From: Chloroflexota bacterium
Lineage (GTDB): Bacteria > Chloroflexota > Anaerolineae > Anaerolineales > Villigracilaceae
Direction of reading: 5' to 3'
NCBI GenBank assembly: GCA_021812905.1
Contig: JAKAMM010000106.1
Location: forward strand, 1-6,453
Length of the DNA stretch: 6,453 bases
Shown one piece after another: positions 1 through 6,341 of the stretch (the stretch's first letter is position 1; the number at the start of each line of letters is the position of its first letter). Position numbers and translations under genes: made by a program. The notes beneath the pieces were generated by a model that saw nothing but the letters and a program-made list of their open reading frames with translations, was not told where the DNA came from and searched no databases.

Positions 1-939
1 CTCATCTTAACTCCTTACGCTACTACCCGCCCGGCACGCTGGCTGCGTTCTCTCCTCGGACGGATAGCGGCGGAGACCCTTTTTGCCGGACTCATGGGTC
101 TGGTTATGGGACTCACTACCGCGGCGCTGTTGGCATTTCCGCTTTCTCTCCTGCCCGATCCATTCGGACGCACCCTTCCGTTCATCGGTGTTCTGATGTT
201 CAGCTATTTTGGCGTGACGCTGTTCGTCATGCGCCAGGGCGACATCATGAGCCTGTTCAGCACGTTCAGCGGACGCGGCGGCGAGGGAGGCTCCGGTTCT
301 TCCTGGACAAACCTCAATCGCACCATCTTACTTGATACCAGCGTCATCATTGACGGGCGCGTGGCCGACATCGCCCGCACAGGCTTTCTGCCTGGAACGC
401 TGCTCATCCCGCGCTTTGTGTTGAATGAACTGCAATACATTGCCGACTCACCCGATGGACTGCGCCGTCAGCGCGGACGGCGCGGCATGGAAGTATTATC
501 TGAATTGCAAAAACTACCCAACATCCTCGTCCGCATCAGCGACATTGACGTGGATGGCGTGCGTGAAGTGGATGATAAACTGGTCGTGCTCGGCAAACAG
601 CTAAAGAGTCCGGTGTTGACCAATGACTTCAATCTCAACCGCATCGCCGAATTACAGGGCGTGACCGTGCTCAACATCAACGACCTGGCCAATGCAGTCA
701 AATCTGTGGTTCTGCCAGGCGAGGCCTTGAACATCAACATCTTCCAGGAAGGCAAGGAGATCGGCCAGGGTGTCGGTTACATGGACGATGGCACGATGGT
801 CGTCGTGGAAAACGGCAAGGACTACATCGGCGAATACATGGACGTTCACATCACCAAAGTCCTGCAGACCGCCGCAGGCCGCATGATCTTCGCCCGCGTG
901 GAAAATGATAAAAAGAACGGCAACGGGAAAAAGAAATAA
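1..939 (+). CDS. yacL: PIN/TRAM domain membrane protein, YacL family (5' partial)
   Basis: The reading frame is open to the first base of the window, so the gene is cut at its 5' end and its start is not visible; 312 residues remain. Visible residues 26-51 and 61-77 are hydrophobic and fit the last two of the four N-terminal membrane helices usual in this family; the first two are missing. A Gly/Ser-rich linker (about 91-101) leads to a PIN nuclease domain at about 108-235. Its acidic residues are in place: Asp112 in LLDTS, Glu143 in VLNELQ, Asp191/192 in VDDKLV and Asp209 in LTNDFN. A TRAM domain (about 238-301, starting VLPGEALNI) follows, then a Lys-rich tail. PIN domains are metal-dependent RNases and TRAM binds RNA, so a membrane-tethered RNA-processing role is likely, but the substrate is unknown in the family. 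The next gene is cysS, as in the Bacillus yacL-to-rlmB block. The internal ATG at 94 falls within the membrane region and is not the start. Confidence 0.93.
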   Translation, partial: LILTPYATTRPARWLRSLLGRIAAETLFAGLMGLVMGLTTAALLAFPLSLLPDPFGRTLPFIGVLMFSYFGVTLFVMRQGDIMSLFSTFSGRGGEGGSGSSWTNLNRTILLDTSVIIDGRVADIARTGFLPGTLLIPRFVLNELQYIADSPDGLRRQRGRRGMEVLSELQKLPNILVRISDIDVDGVREVDDKLVVLGKQLKSPVLTNDFNLNRIAELQGVTVLNINDLANAVKSVVLPGEALNINIFQEGKEIGQGVGYMDDGTMVVVENGKDYIGEYMDVHITKVLQTAAGRMIFARVENDKKNGNGKKK

Positions 940-945
940 TAATCA

Positions 946-1113
946 CGTCATTGCGAGCGCACTTTGCGAAGCAATCTCCCGTTTAACGAGAAAACCTTAA
1001 CAGAGAGTCTCATCCGCTTAATTGGGGATTGTTTCGTCGCACACCGTCCTGCGTTCGCCTGCACTTGCGCCAGGTGCAAGCGGTGCAGGGAAGAATGCTC
1101 CTTGCAATGACAT
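946..1113. repeat. Degenerate palindromic intergenic repeat (CGTCATTGCGAG-type)
   Basis: This element fills the gap between yacL and cysS. Its outer ends are imperfect inverted copies: CGTCATTGCGAG at 946-957 against CTCCTTGCAATGACA at 1098-1112. The inner ends are too: GCGAAGCAATCTCCC at 966-980 against GGGGATTGTTTCGTCGC at 1024-1040. The middle holds a separate hairpin, CCTGCACTTGC (1058-1068) pairing with GCAAG and GTGCAGG (1076-1080, 1083-1089) across a 2-base bulge. From memory, short repeats with a TCATTGCGAG...GAAGCAATCTC core are scattered between genes in Chloroflexota and some other bacteria. It encodes no protein, so at most it is a non-autonomous, MITE- or REP-like element. The arms are unequal and interrupted, which suggests an old, decayed copy. 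Confidence 0.75.
1058..1089. other. Hairpin inside the intergenic repeat
   Basis: CCTGCACTTGC (1058-1068) pairs with GCAAG (1076-1080) and GTGCAGG (1083-1089), leaving a CG bulge at 1081-1082 and a 7-base loop. It lies within the 946-1113 repeat, about 35 bases before the cysS start. No T-run follows, so it is not an intrinsic terminator. It could be an insert between the repeat arms or an internal part of the element. Confidence 0.55.
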
Positions 1114-1124
1114 AGGCAGGAAAT

Positions 1125-2522
1125 ATGATCCGCCTCTATAACACACTCACCCGCAAAAAAGAAGATTTCGAAACCATCGAGCCAAACAAAGTCCGCATGT
1201 ATGTGTGCGGTGTCACGGTCTATAACGATGCGCACGTCGGGCACGCCATGTCGGCGCTGGTCTTCGACATCATCCGCCGTTACCTCGAATATCGCGGCTA
1301 CACAGTTAAACATGTTATGAACTACACCGACGTGGATGACAAGATCATCGCACGCGCCAACAAGCTCGGCGAAGATCCTTTCGAACTCTCGAAACGCTAC
1401 ATTGACGACTACTCCCAAAATCTCAAAGACCTCAACGTCCTGCCCGCCACCGTCAACCCCACCGTCAGCGGCACCATGCCGCAGATCATCGCCCTCGTGC
1501 AGGGTCTGATCGAAAAAGGCTACGCCTACGCCGCCTCCAACGGCGATGTGTATTTCCGCGTCACCAAGGATGAAGATTACGGAAAACTCTCCGCCCGCAA
1601 ACTGGACGACATGCAAGCCGGTGCGCGCATCGAAGTCGGTGAAGCCAAGGATCACCCGATGGACTTCGCCCTTTGGAAAGCCGCCAAGCCCGGCGAGCCT
1701 TTCTGGGACAGCCCCTGGGGTCATGGCCGTCCCGGCTGGCACATCGAATGCTCGGCCATGAATCTCAAAGAACTCGGCGAGCAAATTGATATTCACGGCG
1801 GCGGCAACGACCTGATCTTCCCCCACCACGAAAATGAAATCGCACAAAGCGAATCCTACACCGGCAAACAATTCTCGCGCTACTGGATCCACAACGGCAT
1901 GTTGCAGCTTGGCGGCGAGAAAATGTCGAAGTCGCTCGGCAACATCGTCAGCATCAAAGAGTTTCTTACCAAGCGCGATGCCGATGTGATGCGGATGCTG
2001 GTCTTGAACGGGACCTATCGTTCGCCGCTGATGTTCAACGACGAGACGCTCGACGCTGCCGAGAAATCCGTTGACCGCCTCAAATCCGGACTTCGACCGG
2101 CCGCCGTTTCCGCAAAGGGACTCGCCGCTGGTAACACATCCGAACTCGCCACCGTGGTCAACTCCGCCAAAGAAAACTTTACGACTGCAATGGACGACGA
2201 CTTCAACACCGCCGGTGCAGTCGCCGCGTTATTCGAACTCGTCAAAGCCATCAACACCGCCCGCGACAATGGTGCAACGTCTGATGAACTCAAACCCGCG
2301 CAAGATAAATTGCGCGAGCTGACCGGCGTGCTCGGCCTGCGCCTGCAAGATAAACAAGGCTCCGGCGAAACGGACAAGTTCGTGAACCTGCTCATCGAAG
2401 TAAGAAGCGAAGTCCGCAAACAAAAACTCTGGCCGCTCTCCGACCTCATCCGTGACCGCCTCAAAGAACTCGGCGTCACCATCGAAGACAGCAAAGACGG
2501 CACAACCTGGCGATGGTCATAA
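1125..2522 (+). CDS. cysS: Cysteinyl-tRNA synthetase
   Basis: This class I aminoacyl-tRNA synthetase charges tRNA-Cys with cysteine in the cytoplasm, using ATP. The 465-residue length is normal for the bacterial enzyme. The HIGH motif is HVGH at 37-40 and the KMSKS loop is at 266-270. The four zinc ligands known from the E. coli enzyme are at the same numbers: Cys28 ([10 protein letters not shown]), Cys209 (GWHIECSAM), His234 and Glu238 (FPHHENE). The typical C-terminal helical anticodon-binding region runs from about 305 and ends in [12 protein letters not shown]...WRWS. The N-terminus [15 protein letters not shown] is a standard CysS start and supports the ATG at 1125. The ribosome binding site is poor: AGGA at 1118-1121, only 3 bases from the ATG. 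A decayed repeat occupies the gap to yacL, so either read-through from yacL or a promoter inside the repeat must drive the gene. A terminator follows at 2572-2599. Confidence 0.98.
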   Translation: MIRLYNTLTRKKEDFETIEPNKVRMYVCGVTVYNDAHVGHAMSALVFDIIRRYLEYRGYTVKHVMNYTDVDDKIIARANKLGEDPFELSKRYIDDYSQNLKDLNVLPATVNPTVSGTMPQIIALVQGLIEKGYAYAASNGDVYFRVTKDEDYGKLSARKLDDMQAGARIEVGEAKDHPMDFALWKAAKPGEPFWDSPWGHGRPGWHIECSAMNLKELGEQIDIHGGGNDLIFPHHENEIAQSESYTGKQFSRYWIHNGMLQLGGEKMSKSLGNIVSIKEFLTKRDADVMRMLVLNGTYRSPLMFNDETLDAAEKSVDRLKSGLRPAAVSAKGLAAGNTSELATVVNSAKENFTTAMDDDFNTAGAVAALFELVKAINTARDNGATSDELKPAQDKLRELTGVLGLRLQDKQGSGETDKFVNLLIEVRSEVRKQKLWPLSDLIRDRLKELGVTIEDSKDGTTWRWS

Positions 2523-2526
2523 ATAC

Positions 2527-2555
2527 GTAGGGGCGGAGCGACGCTCCGCCCCTAC
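2527..2555. repeat. 29-base GC-rich perfect palindrome
   Basis: GTAGGGGCGGAG (2527-2538) pairs perfectly with CTCCGCCCCTAC (2544-2555) around CGACG, starting 4 bases after the cysS stop. Neither strand has a T-run after the stem, so it does not look like a standard intrinsic terminator. From memory, palindromes beginning GTAGGGGCG and ending CGCCCCTAC occur in many copies in Chloroflexota and some cyanobacterial genomes, so a dispersed repeat is the better reading. In the cysS transcript it would still form a very stable hairpin that could shield the 3' end. Confidence 0.7.
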
Positions 2556-2571
2556 TCAATAAAATAAAAAT

Positions 2572-2599
2572 TTCCGGGATTTAGCCTCGGAAGTTTTTT
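2572..2599 (+). terminator. Probable intrinsic terminator of cysS
   Basis: TTCCG plus GG (2572-2578) pairs with CC plus CGGAA (2585-2586, 2588-2592) across a single bulged T and the loop ATTTAG. It is followed by G and six Ts (2594-2599). An A-rich stretch just before the stem (2561-2570) could pair with the T-run and lengthen the hairpin. It lies 50 bases after the cysS stop and faces the right way. The stem is short and has a bulge, so its strength is uncertain. Confidence 0.68.
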
Positions 2600-2637
2600 G
2601 CTTATGATATGCCTATTGTAGCTGTTTCTCTTCTTCA

Positions 2638-2668
2638 TCCTTGCGAAGGTTCGGAACCTTCGCAAGGA
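2638..2668. repeat. 31-base perfect palindrome (CCTTGCGAAGGTTC...)
   Basis: TCCTTGCGAAGGTTC (2638-2652) is followed by one central G and then its exact reverse complement (2654-2668). This gives a 15-base perfect inverted repeat between cysS and rlmB. No T-run follows on either strand, so it is not a standard terminator. The lack of any mismatch in non-coding DNA suggests either selection on the structure or a recently inserted dispersed palindrome. The core TTCGGAA also occurs in the hairpin at 6249-6269. Confidence 0.7.
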
Positions 2669-2877
2669 CAAGCTGTGTATACTCCAAATGACAATCCGCC
2701 AAATGCAGCCTCATCCTGCCGCGAATGGAGATAGTGAAGGCATCATCTAAATCTTTTGGGGCTTTATTGAGTGCGCCTGTGACGCAGCTACTCCGGCGCA
2801 TCGGCATAAATAAAAAAGATTTTGCTTCTTCACAAGAAATTGTCATTGAAAAGATGATGGTCTCTTCTTTTCTCAAG
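2669..2877. other. Intergenic stretch with no recognisable gene
   Basis: About 210 bases between the 31-base palindrome and the rlmB promoter. A minus-strand reading frame covers most of it (2613-2876), but it starts with TTG, has no ribosome binding site and runs through the palindrome, so I do not call it. A 20-codon plus-strand frame starts with the ATG at about 2688 and stops at once. I see no tRNA, riboswitch or strong hairpin here. It may be decayed coding DNA or a leader region. Confidence 0.5.
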
Positions 2878-2883
2878 TAAAAT
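2878..2883 (+). promoter_or_regulatory. Candidate -10 box of rlmB (leaderless type)
   Basis: TAAAAT ends exactly 6 bases before the rlmB ATG, so transcription would begin at or next to the start codon. There is no Shine-Dalgarno in the preceding 20 bases, which fits a leaderless mRNA. No convincing -35 box lies at the usual spacing; TTGAAA at 2846-2851 is 26 bases away, too far. The same hexamer at the same distance precedes the gene at 3673. Confidence 0.55.
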
Positions 2884-2889
2884 CAATCC

Positions 2890-3627
2890 ATGAAGGAATT
2901 CATCTACTCACGCAACGCCGTCTATGAGACCCTGCGCGCCAAATGCAGGGAAGTCTTTCGCATCCAAATTGCCGAAGGCGCCCAGGAAAAAGGCCGCCTG
3001 GACGATATTCTGCGCATGGCAAAAGAGCGCAAGATTCCCGTCGAGCGCGTGGCGCACCCGCGGCTCGATAAAGTTCATCAAAACCATCAGGGCGTGGTGG
3101 CCGAAGTCAGCGGATACGCGTACAGCGACCTAGTGGACATTCTTGAATACGCCCGTCAGAAGAGCGAACTGCCTTTCGTGCTTATCATCGACTCCCTGCA
3201 GGACCCGCAGAACTTTGGCTCGCTTCTCCGCACGGCGGAAGCGCTGGGCGTACATGGCGTGGTCATTCCACTGGCGCACGCCGTTGAAGTCACGCCCGCG
3301 GTGGTCAATGCTTCATCAGGCGCGAGCGAACATCTGCGGATCACGCAGTCCAATCTCTCGCAAGCCATCGACGCGCTGAAAGATTCGGATGTGTGGGTCG
3401 TTGGCATTGACCAGAGCGGCGAGACCATCAGTGACAAGACCGAAAAACATTTGCGCGGCGCGGTCGGGTTGGTGGTCGGCTCGGAGGGGGAAGGAATCCG
3501 CCCGCTGGTCCGCTCGAAGTGCGACATCCTGTTCAAGCTCCCGATGCGCGGGCAGGTCGAGTCGTTGAACGCGGCAGTGGCAGGTTCCGTGGCCTTATAT
3601 CTGTCTTATCTCGCCCGAAACAAATAA
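2890..3627 (+). CDS. rlmB: 23S rRNA 2'-O-ribose methyltransferase, RlmB/SpoU family
   Basis: Members of this SPOUT (trefoil-knot) family transfer a methyl group from S-adenosylmethionine to a ribose 2'-OH; RlmB modifies G2251 in the 23S rRNA peptidyl-transferase loop. The 245 residues match the usual length. The N-terminal substrate-binding domain (about 1-75) starts with the RNAVYETL signature and ends in HQGVVAEVSGY. The three SpoU motifs are intact: motif 1 at 101-120 (DSLQDPQNFGSLLRTAEALG, with Asn108 and Arg114), motif 2 at 193-203 (GLVVGSEGEGI), and motif 3 at 217-237 (LPMRGQVESLNAAVAGSVALY). Its place downstream of cysS matches the Bacillus cysS-mrnC-yacO order, but no mrnC lies between. 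It has no Shine-Dalgarno and is probably read from a leaderless transcript. The exact target nucleotide is inferred from family and context; a related tRNA or rRNA methyltransferase is possible. Confidence 0.93.
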   Translation: MKEFIYSRNAVYETLRAKCREVFRIQIAEGAQEKGRLDDILRMAKERKIPVERVAHPRLDKVHQNHQGVVAEVSGYAYSDLVDILEYARQKSELPFVLIIDSLQDPQNFGSLLRTAEALGVHGVVIPLAHAVEVTPAVVNASSGASEHLRITQSNLSQAIDALKDSDVWVVGIDQSGETISDKTEKHLRGAVGLVVGSEGEGIRPLVRSKCDILFKLPMRGQVESLNAAVAGSVALYLSYLARNK

Positions 3628-3660
3628 ATTATCCACCTCGCCGCACCCTATTCCACGCGG

Positions 3661-3666
3661 TAAAAT
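3661..3666 (+). promoter_or_regulatory. Candidate -10 box of the nucleotidylyltransferase gene (leaderless type)
   Basis: TAAAAT lies exactly 6 bases before the ATG at 3673, within a 45-base gap after rlmB. No Shine-Dalgarno is visible, and the position predicts transcription starting at the ATG. No clear -35 element is seen. The arrangement copies that in front of rlmB, with hexamer and spacing identical. Confidence 0.55.
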
Positions 3667-3672
3667 TGGCTC

Positions 3673-4695
3673 ATGTCTGAAACCCTGAAGATCGTCATCC
3701 CAATGGCAGGCTGGGGCACGCGCATGCGTCCTCACACCTGGAGCAAACCCAAGCCGCTGGTCGGCGTGGCCGGCAAAACCGCTCTCGACTACTTGATGGA
3801 CACGTTCCAAACCCTGCCAAATCCCAAAAAGACCGAATACGTTTTTATTGTCGGCCCGTATCTGGGCGAGATGCAGATCCCGCCATTCATCGCCGAGCAT
3901 TATCCCAATATCAAGGCGCATTTCGTTGTTCAGGCCGAGATGAAGGGACAATCGCACGCCCTATACCTGGCGCGGCAATATCTGACAGGCCCGATGATCA
4001 TGTGCTTCTCCGACACGCTCATCGAAACGAACTTCGGATTCCTGGAGCGCGAAAAAAGCGACGCTGTGGTCTGGGTCAAAGCTGTGCCCGATCCGCGGCG
4101 CTTCGGTGTGACAGAGGTCAAGGAAGATGGTTGGGTGAAACGTCTCATCGAAAAACCGCAGACGATTGAAAATAATCTGGCGATGGTAGGATGTTATTAT
4201 TTCAAGAGCAGTGAAGATTTGATGAGCGCCATCGAAGAACAAATGCAGCGCAATATACAATTGAAGAATGAATTCTTCCTGGCCGATGCAGTCAATATTT
4301 TGATCGGGCATGGGGCACTGATGCGCGTGGAAAAAGTCGAGACATGGCTGGATACGGGCACGATCGAAGCCACGCTCGAAACCAATCGACATTTATTGGA
4401 AAAGTTGCGGGTTGAAAAGTTTAAAGGTTTGAAAGTTAAGATCAATGAACCAGTGTTTATTCACGAGACGGCGGAGATCACTGATTCAGAGATCGGGCCT
4501 TACGTATCCATCGCGGAAAATTGCAGGATTTCCGGAAGCAGGATCAAAGACAGCATCGTCGAAGCAGATTGCGAGATCAAGGACGCGGGGCTGAAAAGCT
4601 CTTTTATCGGCAGGCAGACAAAAGTCGTGGGCAGAGGCGGGAAAGAGGCTTGGGTGTTGAATGTAGGTGATGACAGCAGTGTCATCCTTGAGTAG
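3673..4695 (+). CDS. Sugar-1-phosphate nucleotidylyltransferase with C-terminal beta-helix
   Basis: This enzyme family joins a sugar 1-phosphate and an NTP to form an NDP-sugar and pyrophosphate, feeding cell-surface glycan synthesis. The Rossmann-like domain begins with the signature at 13-29 (GWGTRMRP...KPKPL; activating Arg17, Lys27). Other family landmarks are Asp114 in MCFSD (first metal ligand), FGV at 144-146, IEKP at 159-162, VGCYYF at 172-177, KNEFFLADA at 198-206 and WLDTG at 225-229 (Asp227, second metal ligand). Residues from about 259 on (EPVFIHETAEITDSEIGPYVSIAENCRI) have the hexapeptide rhythm of a left-handed beta-helix. The overall build resembles long-form glucose-1-phosphate thymidylyltransferases (RmlA2-like) and bacterial or archaeal UTP/dTTP relatives. 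The sugar and nucleotide cannot be told from sequence alone, so I give no symbol. MCFSD replaces the commoner LGD at the metal site. No other sugar-pathway genes are in view. Confidence 0.9.
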   Translation: MSETLKIVIPMAGWGTRMRPHTWSKPKPLVGVAGKTALDYLMDTFQTLPNPKKTEYVFIVGPYLGEMQIPPFIAEHYPNIKAHFVVQAEMKGQSHALYLARQYLTGPMIMCFSDTLIETNFGFLEREKSDAVVWVKAVPDPRRFGVTEVKEDGWVKRLIEKPQTIENNLAMVGCYYFKSSEDLMSAIEEQMQRNIQLKNEFFLADAVNILIGHGALMRVEKVETWLDTGTIEATLETNRHLLEKLRVEKFKGLKVKINEPVFIHETAEITDSEIGPYVSIAENCRISGSRIKDSIVEADCEIKDAGLKSSFIGRQTKVVGRGGKEAWVLNVGDDSSVILE

Positions 4696-4740
4696 GACAG
4701 GATTACATCATGTCCCATTTTATTTTCTGAAATAAGACAG

Positions 4741-4950
4741 ATGGATACCGTCGAATGCCGTTCGGATTCAGAGTATGCGGAACGTCCGCTGGCGTTCAGA
4801 TGGAATGGGCAACGCCATGAGGTGGCCGGGATTTTGGCTCGCTGGCGCGCACCGGCCGAAAAACGTTTTCGCGTCAAGACAACCGACGGACAGGTTTTTG
4901 AATTGATTTATCGGGAAGTCCCCGATGAATGGAAAATAGAACAACTATAG
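4741..4950 (+). CDS. Small uncharacterised protein, possibly DUF6504-like
   Basis: A 69-residue protein of unknown function. It has no signal peptide or membrane segment. The core, PLAFRWNGQRHEVAGILARW (16-35), then FRVKTTDGQVFELIYREVPDEW (43-64), suggests a small beta-rich fold. The pattern of an FRW-G start, a V-xIL-RW middle and a VKTxDGxxFEL strand reminds me of DUF6504, but I cannot confirm this. The frame is closed upstream by the stop of the nucleotidylyltransferase at 4693-4695, and no other in-frame ATG, GTG or TTG precedes 4741, so the start is well bounded. No Shine-Dalgarno is visible. Its TAG stop (4948-4950) overlaps the strong ribosome binding site of the aminotransferase, and the two genes are only 8 bases apart. 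Both are therefore probably cotranscribed and translationally coupled. The tight packing and protein-like composition argue that it is a real gene. Confidence 0.78.
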   Translation: MDTVECRSDSEYAERPLAFRWNGQRHEVAGILARWRAPAEKRFRVKTTDGQVFELIYREVPDEWKIEQL

Positions 4951-4954
4951 GAGG
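4949..4954 (+). promoter_or_regulatory. Shine-Dalgarno that fixes the aminotransferase start
   Basis: A perfect AGGAGG lies 4 bases before the ATG at 4959 and overlaps the TAG stop of the small upstream gene. It decides the start between 4959 and the in-frame ATG at 4929, which has no such site and would lie inside the preceding gene. It is the only strong Shine-Dalgarno in the window. Confidence 0.88.
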
Positions 4955-4958
4955 CTCA

Positions 4959-6137
<1,179 letters not shown>

Positions 6138-6192
6138 AGCCCGTATTCAGTAATCAACAAACGGAGTGCAAAGGTTCCCTGGACAGTCCGCT

Positions 6193-6218
6193 ACCGTTCG
6201 TGCCGCGAGCACGACGGT
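6193..6218. other. Hairpin in the 3' intergenic region
   Basis: ACCGT-T-CGTGC (6193-6203) pairs with GCACGACGGT (6209-6218) around the loop CGCGA, giving 10 base pairs with one bulged T. It has no T-run. It lies between the aminotransferase stop and the terminator, so it would be part of the 3' untranslated region or of an intergenic repeat. Confidence 0.5.
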
Positions 6219-6248
6219 GCGAGACGGCAGGACAGGCTGCTTTTGCGT

Positions 6249-6269
6249 TTCGGAAGTTCTACTTCCGAA
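6249..6269. repeat. Short perfect hairpin TTCGGAAGT / ACTTCCGAA
   Basis: Nine base pairs (6249-6257 with 6261-6269) around a TCT loop, with no T-run on either side. It shares the TTCGGAA core of the 31-base palindrome at 2638-2668, so both may belong to one loose group of dispersed palindromes. It is not a standard terminator; a proper one follows at 6303. Confidence 0.5.
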
Positions 6270-6302
6270 CTCCAGAGAAATCTGATGCAAGAGGTTAAAT
6301 AA

Positions 6303-6341
6303 AAACAGAGACGGCCAATTGATCGTCTCTGTTTGATTTTT
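6303..6341. terminator. Bidirectional intrinsic terminator between converging genes
   Basis: AAACAGAGACG (6303-6313) pairs perfectly with CGTCTCTGTTT (6324-6334) around a 10-base loop. On the plus strand GATTTTT follows (6335-6341), ending transcription from the aminotransferase side. On the minus strand the stem is followed by TTATTT beyond its own three Ts, ending transcription of the converging gene whose stop codon is at 6340-6342. The stem, tails and position between two converging genes agree. Confidence 0.88.

Noticed and set aside
946..1113. CRISPR array or tRNA-derived element
   Set aside because: There are no regularly spaced direct repeats and no cloverleaf. The pattern is nested inverted arms.
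948..1892. Long minus-strand frame (314 codons) opposite cysS and the repeat
   Set aside because: It lies antisense to a certain cysS gene and runs through the intergenic repeat. Its composition (Val/Asp/Phe/Gly-rich, no motif) is that of a shadow frame produced by codon bias.
2527..2555. Intrinsic terminator
   Set aside because: The stem is strong but no T-run follows on either strand. The stem at 2572-2599, which has six Ts, is the better candidate.
2688..2750. 20-codon plus-strand frame beginning MTIRQMQPH, GNAT-like in its first residues
   Set aside because: Too short to judge, stops at once, and no later part of an acetyltransferase appears in any frame.
2846..2851. TTGAAA as a -35 box for rlmB
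   Set aside because: It is 26 bases from the TAAAAT hexamer, well outside the usual 16-18.
2613..2876. Minus-strand frame of 87 codons between cysS and rlmB
   Set aside because: It starts at TTG without a ribosome binding site, overlaps the rlmB promoter region, and part of its peptide is simply the translation of the 31-base palindrome. No family is recognisable.
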